Shown here: piece after piece, positions 30,056-40,545 of the stretch
Numbering within the stretch: position 1 is the first letter of the stretch
How the letters are laid out: every line of letters starts with the position of its first letter
Assembly (NCBI GenBank): GCA_963662175.1
Contig: OY759222.1
Coordinates: 3,640,713-3,704,712 of the forward strand
From: Aradus depressus
Taxonomy: Eukaryota > Arthropoda > Insecta > Hemiptera > Aradidae
Direction of reading: 5' to 3'
Length of the DNA: 64,000 nucleotides
The notes under the pieces: generated by a model
What the model was told of the DNA's origin: nothing
The model's database searches: none
What the model saw: only the letters and a program-made list of their open reading frames with translations
Made by a program: the position numbers and the translations under genes

Positions 30056-30298
30056 TTAGTTATTATGACTCATGCCCGGGCTTTAACTACAAGGTCATAT
30101 CGCCTACTACCAGAGCGCTCTTTCGTTAGTAAGTAACTGACATCGTCCAGGCTCGGGACCATCGCTTAATGTTCCATCTGAAGGACGGTGTGCTCAAGGT
30201 TTTTTCACCTCCCAGATAAAAAACCTAATTGTCTCGGTCAAGTTTCGATCATGAGCTCGGTAAGCAAGCACGCATACCACTGAGCTACCGGCATCCTC
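30056..30298 (-). mobile_element. SINE-1b, deleted copy
   Basis: GTTAGTTATTATGACTCATG at left is the 1b tail. The copy skips from CAGAGCGCTCTTTCGTTAG to AAGTAACTGACATCG, then has the CATCTGAAGGACGGTGTG block and head CACTGAGCTACCGGCATCC. Its head abuts the Jockey fragment. Confidence 0.8.
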
Positions 30299-30300
30299 AA

Positions 30301-30510
30301 GTTTCAACATTAACAGAATACAATGTTTTCAGTCAAAAGTCTTACGACAAATTGTCAATGCTCCCTTTTATGTTGCCAACAAAGTCTTACACAAAGACTT
30401 CAACATTCCTTATGTCCAAGACCTAATCCAACTCCGCTTCAAGAAATTCCATTCTAAGTTGTATACCCATCCCAATCCTGTCGCTCAGCGCATGTCCTCT
30501 TAGTCCCATC
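30301..30510 (+). pseudogene. Jockey-type ORF2 C-terminal fragment
   Basis: A single frame reads FNINRIQCFQSKVLRQIVNA, PFYVANKVLHKDFNIPYVQD and LIQLRFKKFHSKLYTHPNP and ends at TAG near 30501. This is collinear with SNIQRLQSIQSIILRHIANA of the intact element's ORF2 (residues about 815-875) but diverged, so it belongs to a related, older Jockey family. The frame lacks an upstream start and has no RT core. Confidence 0.85.
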
Positions 30511-30985
30511 CTAATGAGACATCCAAGGGAGTGTCAGCACTGGCTGGCTCTAATTGTCTTCAATAATAATAAAACTAAACCAAAGGTGCAGCGCTTCCAT
30601 AAATGTCACCACAGATAATAATTCAAAGCAATGTTTAAATTGTAATTCATTGCAACTAATTTTAAAATGTTTTTTTTTTTTTTAATTTCTTGTCCCCCAA
30701 AAAAGCGTCAAATACCTATTTTGTAGTCCACCTTAGAAGGGTTGGTTTCATAATTGTGTAGGATGGGGATGAAGCGATGACCTCGTGTTTCGGGTTCCTA
30801 ATTTGGCCATGTCACTATTCTGTCCTCTCATCCAACCAACTCTATTGACAAATACTCATTGTCAGTCTCCAAAAAAGGTAAACCGGGGTCAAATTTATTT
30901 TCACAGTTAAAAAAAAAATCTCATGTTTTTCGAATAAACTTCGTTAAAAAATGCGCTAGTAAGTGAATCTTTATACGCCTCCTAA

Positions 30986-31370
30986 GGTGCGATAAGTATA
31001 GGGGAAGTTATGTAATCGGTCAGAAATTCGATGTTGACTTTTCAACAAAATTCATGTTTTCCAACCTCCTGATCCCAAAAATGAAAAAAAAAAAAAAAAT
31101 GCTGTATGTCTGTGCACACGATAACTCCCGATAGAATGAATGTATCAACACGAAATTTCATATGTGAATTCAGCACCCTCTAACGACGATACCTATTGAT
31201 TTTCAGCCAAATCGACCAAAGGGAGGGGGATCATTAGGAGGGAGGCTTAACACAAAATCTCTAGTAACTGCCGTTGTAATGAATGTATCGACACAAAATT
31301 TAGTAGTCAAATATTGAGTTTTAGCCCAAAGGATGGATTAGCTTTGGAGGGAGAGCGGAAACGATCTTAT
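30986..31370 (+). repeat. Rep-X 5' two thirds
   Basis: From GTGCGATAAGTATAGGGG to GGATTAGCTTTGGAGGGAGA, with a poly(A) run (about 31084-31100) where the microsatellite normally begins. The 3' terminal hairpin is missing. 30691-30985 before it is unassigned. Confidence 0.7.
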
Positions 31371-31384
31371 TACTTTATTATACT

Positions 31385-32100
31385 ATTAGTATATGAAAGT
31401 AATCGTGCGAAAATTCGAGAACGCGTTCCTCTCAAGGTCCCCTGAAGACGTTTTGACTATTTTCGCGATGATGTTAATGTGGTTGGAGCTTTATGATAGT
31501 TCTAAGCCAGAAATGATGGTAGCTATGAACTTGAAATTTGAAATGAAGATATCACATATGATAACTTAGATCTGATTGGATTTTGACGAAATCGGCCGCA
31601 AATTAAGACCACTTTACTTCGAGCACAAAATAAATTTTACAAGACTCTGTTTATATTTATGACATAAACTAGCTCTTTAACGGGTGACTTTTTGAGGTTA
31701 ATGTAGGTTAGGTTAGGTTAGGTTTTATGACTCATGCCCGGGCTTTAACTACGAGGTCATATCGCCTACTACCAGAGCGCTCTATCGTCACTCTGGTGGA
31801 CATGAGCCCGACTCTACTGTGGGAGTCCTAAATTTTGTCTACCCTAAATTTTTATTCGCCTAGGGCAGGGGTCTTTAACGAGTACCTGACATCTCACAGG
31901 CTCGGGACCATCGCTTAACGTCCCATCCGAAGGACGGCATGCTTACGTTTATTTTACCTCCCAGATAAAATAAACTAAGGGCCTCGGTCGGGCTACGAAC
32001 CCACAACCTTGAGCTCAGAAGTCAAGCACGCATACCACTGAGCTACCGGCGCCCTCGAGGTTAATATATAAAACCTAAAATTTGGCAAAACAAATTTCCA
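31385..32100 (+). repeat. Rep-Y interrupted by SINE-1a
   Basis: CTCAAGGTCCCCTGAAGACG, TTTTGACTATTTTCGCGATG and GACCACTTTACTTCGAGCAC are Rep-Y text. The sequence continues from TTGAGGTTAAT across the SINE to ATATAAAACC. Confidence 0.5.
31703..32056 (-). mobile_element. SINE-1a, full length
   Basis: Reverse copy with the longest tail here: TAGGTTAGGTTAGGTTAGG. All body blocks and the head AAGCACGCATACCACTGAGC are present. The target duplication GAGGTTAAT is at 31694-31702 and 32057-32065. Confidence 0.93.
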
Positions 32101-32480
32101 AGATTTTTTGACGTATCTATTATTGGGGGGAGAGAGAAAGCTCTCATATTCGTGAGTTTTGAATTGAACCTTGAGTAGAATATTGTTTTAAAGGTCTTAC
32201 ATAAGCCCTCAGGCATTAAAAAATTCCATTTATGCTGAGGGGGCGAGTGGGGGGGAGTCACAATTAATTAATTAAAAATAATTACGAATATGATAGGAAA
32301 CGGCCTCTAAATCAATATAATTCATATTACGTCTCAAGAAATTCAAAAGAACAATCAAAGTGAGATTATTTTAACGTTGTCTAGCGGTGGATACGCCACA
32401 GATGAGAGGCTGAGTCATGGATACGCCATTGATAGTGAGATAGGTTGAGGAGGGGGGGGGGGGGGGGGGGGATGTGTGAC
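32101..32480. other. Unassigned, ends in a G-run
   Basis: TGGATACGCCA occurs twice (about 32389 and 32419), with a variant at about 32502. A G homopolymer of about 23 bp lies at 32449-32471. No coding region. Confidence 0.4.
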
Positions 32481-33086
32481 AGGTGAGTGGGAAGGGGCGC
32501 CGTGGATACGCTAGCGGGTTGAATGGCTGGCCGGATCTCTCGGCCAAGGCCCGCTACTACCTGTCCTGAACACATGGACCCTCCTGTCAAGGTCCCAGCC
32601 TTGGGATTTAGGCTAGGACGGCTCCCCCATATGTTTCCGCAACAGTTAATAGCTCCTCCCACTCCACACAGCTACTATAGCACTTACTCACTCTCCCCCT
32701 ACACTTTTCCACACCTGTCAAACCCGCAACACACTCTCAAATGTTGCCTAATTACATACAAGAAAGCTTCTTCCACACAATTCTTTAATTGTGATGAACT
32801 TAAGTTTCCACTCTGCATCTAATCTTTCCTTTTTATTCGGCTGAAAGTCAGGCTTTCACTCTTGAATATCAGAATGCACTTATAAAATTTCCTATTGGTG
32901 ATTTTAAGCCAAAACGATTATGCATCCTATTTCAAAATTGATTTTTATAACATATTTTGATAACGTATTGATGTACATATTCAAAAATATTGATAGTTTT
33001 TCCAAATCACGCGTACTTCCTGTTTTATGTTGGTTTTGGAATTTCAACTAACTTTTTTTATCTCGAAAAATTAAAAACTATTAATA
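32481..33086. other. Unassigned stretch
   Basis: 32520-32720 is locally GC-rich (GGCCAAGGCCCGCTACTACC) with a 99-aa frame lacking motifs. The remainder is AT-rich. Origin unknown. Confidence 0.35.
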
Positions 33087-33310
33087 GTAGACGTTCGGTT
33101 CGAACCCCAACCGAGGCACTTAGTTTTTTTTTTTATTCTGGGAGGTGAAAAAAAACAAATAACATGAGCACGACGTCCTTCGGATGGGACATTAAGGGAT
33201 GGTCCCGAGCCTGTGTGATGTCAGGTACTCGTTAAGGGGGTCTTTCCCTTCCCTTCATGAATTAACTTAGATAGGCAAAATTTAGGTCTGCTACAGTAGT
33301 ATAATTTGCT
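33087..33310 (+). mobile_element. SINE-1b-like copy, truncated head and tail
   Basis: Starts in the B box (GTTCGAACCCCAACCGAGGC), then T-rich spacer, CACGACGTCCTTCGGATGGG and ATGTCAGGTACTCGTTAAGG. The 3' end is lost after GATAGGCAAAATTTAGG. Confidence 0.75.
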
Positions 33311-33823
33311 CCAAACACTGAAAAAATGATATTTCAAATATTTTGATTAAAATTACATAAAAATATTTGTACTTGTTAGGTTGGCTATACTGGTAAATAT
33401 ATCAGAGCAACAGGTGTTCTAACTCTTGGAAAAGGAACTTTTCATTTCTATATTTTCTATTTAAAAAAAATAAATTAACTAAATAACTAAAAATTAACAA
33501 AAACATGATTTCGGAAAAAAAGTGAAAAACAAGTCGTGAAAATAATTGGATGTGGTATCTAAATGTTACGTAACATCAAATCTGAGAAAAGACCGTCAGA
33601 AAAATTTACTGCAACAGAAGTTTAACCTTAAAAATAAAAATAAAAATAAAAATGCAAAATCCGTAGTCGGGGGGCCTCATTATATTATAGACGGCATATA
33701 AGACGCTCGACCACGGATTTTGGAAATTTTCTAATTTACAGTTCGCTATAAGTTCCCATTTTTGGTTGCTCACCTGTAGATCCTCAATGAAACGAGCTTA
33801 CTAGGTTGATAGTTCACTAGAGG
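33311..33823. other. Unassigned AT-rich stretch
   Basis: Contains a short AAATAA-type simple repeat at about 33630-33650. No gene. Confidence 0.45.
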
Positions 33824-34050
33824 GCGCCTAATGAGCTAGCCTAATGAGCTCAAGATCGCGGGTTCAAACGTCAGCCCTTTTATACCTGGGATGTGAAAAA
33901 AAACCTTGAGCATGCCATCCTTCGGATGGAACTTAAAGCAATTGTCTCGATCCTGTGCGATATCAGGTCCTCGTTAAAGTCCCCCCCCCACACTAGATAC
34001 CTAAACCTGAGTAGACATAGGTAGACTGGTAGTAGGCGATATGACATTAA
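33824..34050 (+). mobile_element. SINE-1b-like degenerate copy
   Basis: GGGCGCCTAATGAGCTAGCC (head), TCAAGATCGCGGGTTCAAAC (B box) and CCATCCTTCGGATGGAAC (central block) are present. The body jumps to TGGTAGTAGGCGATATGACA and ends without its tail. Confidence 0.7.
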
Positions 34051-34640
34051 TAGTTAATAGACAGCTGGCAAAACGCTTACGAAACTTTTCAATGAGTGTT
34101 CTGATCAAAATTCTATGCAATATTTCCATATATTTGGTTGAGAAAATCTATTTACTTAATAAAAATAAATATTTCTTTATTTGTTCAAAAATAATACATT
34201 TTTTATAGGATTTTTTTTTATTTTATTTTTTTCTCTTTAATGTAAACAATATGGCTGATACACATTTCAGTTTCCATAGTAACATATGTATATTTCCAGT
34301 GTAATATTTATTGAGTTGGCAGCCGTGTGCAATATGAATCCTGATTGAAATAGAATGAGTAAAAATACATTTGTTGGGGGTATGTTTATAAACCAATTTT
34401 TTTCTTTGAGTGAGTGAAAATAAAGGGTGACTGACCCCCCCCCCCCCCCCCCCTCTTGATGTATATAAATAATATATAAAGCCGCCATTATGACTTCAAA
34501 CTGGGCATATTGGCTAAGTTAGTACATAGACAGGGTTCCTCGACGTATGGTACCCAGACTATATCAGAAAGATCGAGGGCATCGACCAATCATTCCGGAG
34601 ATGTGCTGCGATATCTTGAAAATAAATTAATTTTTTTTTA
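34051..34640. other. Unassigned, contains a C-run
   Basis: A C homopolymer lies at about 34434-34453. 34490-34620 has moderate GC with no recognised repeat. Confidence 0.4.
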
Positions 34641-34870
34641 AATGTACTTCTCTCGCGCTATTTCTTCAACTAAGTTTTCTCTCTCCCTCTGAGACGAATT
34701 GACCGACTTGGTTGAAAATCTGGGACTTCTGAAATCTCATACTAAATTTCGTGTTGAAAATCAATTTTTTTTTTTTTTTTGAGGGGAGAGGAAGATTATT
34801 TTGTATAATCGGTAATGTACTTTCCCAGCTCGAATTAATCAATAAAGATTTTGCTCTCAAATTAGCTTTA
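34641..34870 (-). repeat. Rep-X pieces
   Basis: TTTTCTCTCTCCCTCTGAG with TTGGTTGAAAATCTGGGACT (34670-34770) is one piece. ATCGGTAATGTACTTTCCCA with GCTCGAATTAATCAATAAAG (34810-34860) is a second 3' end, so at least two copies contribute. Confidence 0.5.
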
Positions 34871-35094
34871 AAAAAGCCTTAAGTAATTTATGAATGGCTC
34901 CTAAATCTGATCTCGTAGTACAAAGCGGCCCAGGGAGGTCCTCCGCCTCCTCTTCACCCTCTCCCTCGGACTCCTGACAAGCACCCGGTCTTCCAGGCCC
35001 CCAAACCCACCCCCAATGTGATGGAGCCCTCACCGCCAATCGTCCCGCCCCTTCCTCTCTCGGCTCACTCTAGTGCTGACCACCCACCCAGTCT
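34871..35094. other. GC-rich unassigned stretch
   Basis: C-rich text (GGTCTTCCAGGCCCCCAAAC) unlike its AT-rich neighbours. Short frames on both strands carry no motif. Confidence 0.35.
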
Positions 35095-35430
35095 TTATGG
35101 GGTTTTGAATTTAAATATAAAATTTGATGCTGATGCATTAATTTTATCAGTTAGGTTGGTTTTTTTAGTTGAACTCCTCTCCCCCCCTCTGATTCTCCTT
35201 CCTTTTGGCCGATTCCTCTGAAAACTAGGTGTCGTCCTTATGAGATTCCGGCTACATATATAGAAATTTTATGTTGATATATTCATTCTGTCGGGAGTTA
35301 TTGTGTTCACAGAGACATATACTAACACACACAGACTTTCATATTTTGAATATAGTGGTTGGAAAACGTGAAATTCTGTTGAAAACACAACATCGAATTT
35401 CTGACCGAAAAAAAAACATATTGGGGAGGT
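35095..35430 (-). repeat. Rep-X 5' half
   Basis: TATGGGGTTTTGAATTTAAA, CCGATTCCTCTGAAAACTAG, TTCATTCTGTCGGGAGTTAT and CAACATCGAATTTCTGACCG are in reverse order. It ends before the extreme 5' terminus. Confidence 0.7.
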
Positions 35431-35439
35431 ACAATATAT

Positions 35440-35640
35440 AGACGGGGCCTCCTTAGCTAAGTGGTTAGAGTGACTACTTGCCAAGGTGATTATTAGACCC
35501 AAAGTTATTCCCGGACAACGCCGGGTAAACCTTCTAGTAGTGTTAAATGATTCAAAGCAGTTGTTCGCCAATTGTTCAGCGGGACACAAATGTCAGAACT
35601 GGCAGACTTGAGACTTATGGACTGGACTTTGAAAGCCGGC
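35440..35640 (+). repeat. tRNA-derived SINE-like sequence, second family
   Basis: GGCCTCCTTAGCTAAGTGGT with TAGAGTGACTACTTGCC looks like a tRNA D-arm/A-box. The body CCGGACAACGCCGGGTAAAC contains a stem. The B box is not clear. No second copy is seen in the window. Confidence 0.4.
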
Positions 35641-35759
35641 AAGTCCTAGATAAAGTCACTCAAGTTATTGGCAGGTTCGTTAAATGTTGACAGTTGCTCG
35701 GACGACATATTGACTGTCCAATCTTCTCTTAACTCCTCTCCAGAGACTTTTTTTGAAAA

Positions 35760-35873
35760 GAGCCATCGATGTATCCTTCCCCAGCGCAAATTAACCAGTT
35801 GATCTCTTCTACAGCTGCTTTCGTTGGTGTCCTCTTTATTCGGTTCTGAATTCAAATATACAATTTTGTGTTG
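35760..35873 (-). repeat. Rep-X 3' piece
   Basis: ATGTATCCTTCCCCAGCGCA with AATTAACCAGTTG and TCTGAATTCAAATATACAAT is reverse Rep-X 3' text. It is cut at right by a SINE-1a. Confidence 0.5.
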
Positions 35874-36114
35874 AGGTTAGGTTAGGTTTTATGACTCATG
35901 GCCGGGCTTTAACTACGAGGTCATATCGCCTACTACCAGAGCGCGCTTTCGTCACTCTGGTGGACATGAGCCCGATTCTACTGTGGGAGTCCTAAATTTT
36001 GCCTACTCTAAATTTTTATTCACCTAGGGCAGGGGTCTTTAACGAGTATCTGACATCGTACAGGCTCGGGACCATCGCTTAACGTCCCATCCGAAGGACG
36101 GCGTGCTCAAGTTT
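35874..36114 (-). mobile_element. SINE-1a, 5'-truncated
   Basis: GAGGTTAGGTTAGGTTTTAT tail, full 3' body, central block through GAAGGACGGCGTGCTCAAG. The copy then stops before the spacer and tRNA head, a typical incomplete reverse-transcription product. It sits inside Rep-X. Confidence 0.9.
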
Positions 36115-36392
36115 AAATGTCCAGTGTGTTTGTGCGTCTCTTGAAATGATCTCTCCCGAAGAACATATCAACACGAAATTTGATAGGTGGGTCTCTGAGT
36201 AAAACATCTTTTGCGAATTGGACAAAGAATTTGGGCGGTTTAAATGAGGGACTTAACTCCAAAACCCTAATAACACGTAAAATATAATAAAAATGTTAGC
36301 ATTTTGGATTCAGAATACGATAAGTATTACAGCATTTGGTTTTTAGCCAAATCGAATAAGAAAGGGTTTTAAAGGGGGAGAGTGGAAACAAA
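36115..36392 (+). repeat. Rep-X middle and 3' part
   Basis: ATGTCCAGTGTGTTTGTGCG (microsatellite), ATCTCTCCCGAAGAACATAT, CCCTAATAACACG and GGTTTTTAGCCAAATCGAAT. Lacks both termini. Confidence 0.55.
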
Positions 36393-36394
36393 TT

Positions 36395-36602
36395 TCATGG
36401 ATTCATGGACCACTTTTTTAGCCATCTTGTACTTCACTCTCGTCCAATTCCATCGATTCATCGACCACTGTTTTAGCCATCTTGCACTTCACTCTCGTCC
36501 ACAATTTCATCGATTCATCGACCACTTTTTTAGCCATCTTGTACTTCACTCTCTTTCAATTCCATCGATTCATGGACCACTGTTTTAGCCATCTTGTACT
36601 TC
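36395..36602 (+). repeat. Tandem repeat, 55-57-bp unit, four copies
   Basis: Units GATTCATGGACCACTTTTTT/AGCCATCTTGTACTTCACTC repeat near 36408, 36463, 36520 and 36575. They alternate between CTGTTTTAG and CTTTTTTAG. No function visible. Confidence 0.85.
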
Positions 36603-37059
36603 TTGATGAAAAGCTTTGATATTTGTGTCGGCTGTTCCAAAAAGCTGTTTGGGAGTCTGGGGTGAAAAAAATAAGTAGGAAAAAAAAAAAAAGAATTGAA
36701 AGCTTATTTTAAAAGCGAGTCGCTGAAATTTTAAATTGTTTGACCTTCTACTTGGCATTTTCATTTCGTTTATTTATTTTTTTTTTATTTTTTTATTACA
36801 CATTTTATTTCTTATTTTCTCATTTTATATTTTTATTTCTTCACGATTTCCAGTGATAATTGCGGCTTTGGCAGTTTTTTTATTGCTGAAAAGAAGTAGC
36901 CGTTTGTATCAGGGGTTTCAGTCTAAGGGTTGTAAAAACGTTTTATACGTTCGGATCCCAATTATAAAGGACCATTAGTAGTTATAGTGCTGAGCTTTCT
37001 GCCCCAACTACAGTAGGCTCTTTATAGCCAGGTTGGGGTACTTCATGTACAAATAACAT
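36603..37059. other. Unassigned stretch
   Basis: T-rich tract 36760-36840 (TTATTTATTTTTTTTTTATT). TGCCCCAACTACAGTAGGCT region unassigned. No coding region. Confidence 0.4.
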
Positions 37060-37240
37060 ATCGTGTCCAATATATTCATTCTATCGGGAGTTATCGTGTT
37101 CATCAACGACTCAGACACACAGACAGACAGTTTCTTCCACAGTTAGGTCAGAAATTCGATGCGCAGTTTTTAACGGAATTTCATGTTTTCCGCCATCCTG
37201 ATTCATGAATGTATAGAAACAAAATTTAGTATGAGGTGTG
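37060..37240. repeat. Rep-X scraps in both orientations
   Basis: 37075-37135 is reverse (ATTCATTCTATCGGGAGTTA with CACACAGACAGACAG). 37143-37235 is forward (AGGTCAGAAATTCGATGCGC to AATTTAGTATGAGG). Confidence 0.55.
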
Positions 37241-38008
37241 ATAAAGAAATTAAGTTAAATTAGAACAATTATAAAAATAATAATTGCAACAAAAATATTA
37301 AATAATAAAATTAATAATAAATTACCACATTTCCTGTAGAAATTATATCTCTGGTATTTTCCTAAATTTTGATTTCTACAGTAGTTTCCGAAAAGGGCCC
37401 TAAAAATGCCAAAATGTATTTTTAAAAATTTCAATTAACAAACTTTTCATTTGCATTTCTTTTAATTATAATAATGAGATGCCATATTGTTTTTCTAAAT
37501 TTTGCAAAAATGTTAAATCTAATCCAATGGTATAAATAAATTATCTAACTGGGTTAACAGGGAAAATGAATAGCATAGAATTTAGAGAACAAATATTTGG
37601 GTTTATCTTACTTAAACCCACAAATATAACTATTTAAATGAAAAATCTTACAAACTATATTCTTGTAACTATTTCAGCCCTTTTTTTTAGTTTTATATTT
37701 TGACCATTTTTATCTCAATGTTTTATATTTTGGGCATATATATTATGTACATATAAATAACAGTACCTCCTTTGCGCATTAATTTTAATGTTATTTCACA
37801 CCTACTTGGTTCACCTCACTTTAAGCCTAAACACTTTTCTCACTACATCTCAACTCAAACCTCTCACCTCCATCACACAACTTCGACTCGTCCACTCTAT
37901 TTAGAACAGCTGATGGTCGTCTTTTGTTTTTCATTCATTGGTTGTTTTAAAACAAATGCGACTTCATATAATTATTCACCAATTTATTTGCTTCTTTGTT
38001 TTTATATT
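37241..38008. other. Unassigned, very AT-rich
   Basis: No repeat family or coding signal seen. ATTTTATATTTTG words occur at about 37692 and 37722. Confidence 0.45.
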
Positions 38009-38016
38009 AATAAATA

Positions 38017-38333
38017 GAGGGTGCCGGTAGCTCAGTGGTATGCGTGCTTGCCTTCTGAGCTCAAGAACGTGGGTTCGAATCCCGACCGAGGCCCTTAGTT
38101 TATTTTATCTGGGAGGTAAAATAAACTTAAGCACGCCATCCTTCGGATTGAACGTTAAGCGATGGTCCCGAGCCTGTACGATGTCAGGTACTAGTTAAAG
38201 ACCCCTACCCGAGGTGAATAAAAATTTAGGATGCTCATGTCCTCCAGAGTGACGAAAGAGCGCTCTGGTAGTAGGCGATATGACCTCGTAGTTAAAGCCC
38301 GGGCATGAGTCATAAAACCTAACCTAACCTATG
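38017..38333 (+). mobile_element. SINE-1a, near full length
   Basis: Excellent head: GGTAGCTCAGTGGTATGCGT and GTGGGTTCGAATCCCGACCG. Palindromic spacer and central block intact. A deletion removes part of the 3' body (AATTTAGGATGCTCATG junction). Tail AAAACCTAACCTAACCT. Probable duplication AATAAATA at 38009-38016 and 38334-38341, though low in complexity. Confidence 0.92.
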
Positions 38334-38397
38334 AATAAATATAATTAATTTTTATAATATTAATAATTTGAATGTGTGTAATTTTATACTGCACAAA

Positions 38398-38515
38398 GAA
38401 TTTAAGATCCCGTATGTAAATCAACTATTGAATATTAGACTGGTTTTGGAGGGGGAGCGAAAATTTAATTGATTAATTCGTTGTGGGGAAGTACATTGCC
38501 GGCGATTCACCGAGG
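38398..38515 (+). repeat. Rep-X 3' end
   Basis: GTTTTGGAGGGGGAGCGAAA, TTGATTAATTCGTTGTGGGG and GCCGGCGATTCACCGAGG. Only the last 115 bp. Confidence 0.75.
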
Positions 38516-38965
38516 TATTTTCTGTCTGATATTTCTGAATATGTTAATTTTTTCTATATACATAATTTATATAATTTTCTCCCCCCGCTTCCTTAAACAG
38601 AAAAATACAGTATAAAGGCAATTATGATAACTTTTTTTCTTTGTTTTTCTTACCATTATAATTTTTTTTTTTATATGAAAACGTTTGCATATATAAAGAA
38701 AAAATCGTTTCCGGTGAAGCAGCCAAGCGTAGTCTGAAAGAGTCTTGGAGAATATGGACACGGACGAATGTACCGACTTATGTATTCATATTTATAGATG
38801 AAGATAGATTAACTAGAAGTGTACTTAACGGTGCTAAGCATCGTCTTCTCAGTATCACCACTGAGGCGACACATGCAGGATGGGGCAAACATTCCCTGTT
38901 CAGTTTTGACTGGAACTTCATGTTTTCCCTATTAGTGTGGCGGTGTAGAGGTGGAGAGACGACAT
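38516..38965. other. Unassigned stretch
   Basis: AT-rich to 38700, then mixed sequence. No family or gene recognised. Confidence 0.4.
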
Positions 38966-39165
38966 GGGCGTAGCCAGAGAAGGCACGCGTTCCCCCCCTG
39001 GCCAGAGAAAAAAACCAAAGTGTCTGAATTAAAATATAACCTTACTAGCCTTGGAATCCGGCGTTGCTTGGCTAAGTCACTGCCATCCACAAACCTTTAT
39101 GCCATTTATGATATGTATGTAAATTTATGGTAATAAATATGAATGTTTTACAGTACAATTTAACT
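38966..39165. repeat. hAT-N2 terminus scrap and LINE 3'UTR-like text
   Basis: ATGGGCGTAGCCAGAGAAGG with CGTTCCCCCCCTGGCCAGAG (38966-39010) resembles hAT-N2 ends. TTACTAGCCTTGGAATCCGG (39043-39062) resembles the 3' region of RTE-like LINEs. Confidence 0.35.
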
Positions 39166-39699
39166 GTTATATGACTCAAATTGATATAAAAGCTAATAAA
39201 TTGCCCAGACAACTTTTGGTACCACACTTTGAGTAATACATTTGGATTTGTCCTTAAAACTGTTTTTGAGTCACTCCAGCTTACAACATTTTCATTTTTC
39301 GAAAATTCTACTTATTCACAAAAATCAGTAGGTACTTACGTATACAGATCAGTAACCTCATAATATCTTTTATACTTGTTATTGTCATCTTTTTTATTTT
39401 TTTATTTATCACTATATTGAAGCCTATTAAGGCATATTGTAAACAGTTGTAATAATAAAGAATATTAGAGCTTAATAAATTTCTAAATATTATGATAAAT
39501 GCGCACATTTACTTGTATACATACAGCCAAGAGAAATGCAAAACAAAAAAAAATATATACTTTCATATACATACATACACATATACATATTATAATGACT
39601 TTAAATAAAACCAAAGTAATAAACATTAAGTCAAACCACTTTGTACTTATACTGTAAATAACAAGTATTTAACAAAAACTTAATATGAAAATTTCAAAT
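39166..39699. other. Unassigned AT-rich stretch
   Basis: ATACATACACATATACAT simple sequence near 39570. No gene. Confidence 0.45.
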
Positions 39700-39702
39700 T
39701 TA

Positions 39703-40542
39703 GGGGCCTTTCACACCGAAGATGCAAGACGCAAGATGCATGCATCCTGGAGGCAGGAGGCATGTGCGTCCTGCATCTTCATGAAAAGCCTTTCACACCA
39801 AAGATGCACGTGCCTCTTGCACCTTCTGTTCAGTTCTTTATTTCTGTTTGGAAGATTGTGAGTTTGAAAGATGAATAATCAATCATTCGACTCTTCAGAC
39901 GACGAAATTATAATTCTGGCTTGTGTAGTCAGAAGAAGACGAAGACAAAGAAGCAATCGTTTATGGCAGCATCCCTACTAGACTAATACTGGAGAGCATA
40001 GCCCTGCTATTGAGTCTCAGCAATTACTGAACCATCCAGTAAAGTTTCAGGTGTATTATAAAATGGAGATTCCGACTTTTAACAAGTTGTTGGATCTCAT
40101 GGAGCCGTCGGGATACAAATTATCGGTTGTGTGTATCTGCGAAAGAAAGACTACTGATATTTCTGAGGTCACGTTGAAGTTCTCTGTGTCTGGTAACATA
40201 GTTGAAGGGTGGATGGAAGTTTCGTACTTGGAACACAACATCTAATCGAAGTCTGAAATGAAACTGAAAAGAAACTGTGCGAGTCAAGCACACATACAAC
40301 GATGTGAATCACAGAGTCGGGTGAGTCAGGGGTGGGTCGGACGGGGCGAGTATACAAGACCAGCATAACAAAGACGCACGCTGAAATCTCCAGCCGGCTG
40401 GTACCCGAGAGGCAAGTGCGTCTTGCGTCCTGGCTGCAAGTCGCACTTGCATCTTCGGTGTGAAACCTCTCATTCAATTACATGGTCCAGTGTTCTAGGA
40501 TGCATGCATCTTGCGTCTTGCATCTTCGGTGTGAAAGGGGCC
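39703..40542. mobile_element. PIF/Harbinger transposon, internally deleted
   Basis: Terminal inverted repeats of about 45 bp start GGGGCCTTTCACACCGAAGA and end with the complement. They are flanked by the 3-bp duplication TTA (39700-39702 and 40543-40545), as expected for PIF/Harbinger. The 840-bp element contains an N-terminal transposase relic (39871-40245) but no DDE core, so it is non-autonomous. The TIRs hold several GATGCA/TGCATC words, some repeated subterminally (39800-39822, 40427-40463). Confidence 0.92.
39871..40245 (+). pseudogene. Harbinger transposase N-terminal relic
   Basis: The frame from ATG at 39871 reads MNNQSFDSSDDEIIILACVV, RRRRRQRSNRLWQHPY, then a TAG stop at 39979. 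It continues as TNTGEHSPAIESQQLLNHPV and KFQVYYKMEIPTFNKLLDLM with EP. The pattern LWxHPY...F.YY+M....F..LL..+.P is the conserved N-terminal region of Harbinger-type nucleases. After Glu-Pro the frame runs into unrelated sequence and stops at 40245. The DDE catalytic part and the Myb-like partner gene are absent, so it cannot encode a working transposase. Confidence 0.85.
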
Positions 40543-40545
40543 TTA

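Larger units (their letters stand above)
29690..30690 (+). repeat. Rep-Y interrupted by SINE and Jockey fragment
   Basis: 29735-30055 matches 5040-5330 and 31590-31650 (CCACTTTACTTC, AAAGTTATAGAGAAAACTGA, GATACATACCGAAAACTGTC). 30600-30690 carries the AGCAATGTTTAAATTGTAAT end. A SINE-1b (30056-30298) and a Jockey fragment (30301-30510) lie between them. Confidence 0.55.

Noticed and set aside
31703..31725. Telomere repeat block (TTAGG)n
   Set aside because: Only 2-4 units, always at the SINE-1a 3' end between the body and the target duplication, so it is an element tail and not telomeric DNA.
40169..40477. 102-aa minus-strand frame in the Harbinger element
   Set aside because: It is opposite the transposase relic and the subterminal repeats and has no motif.
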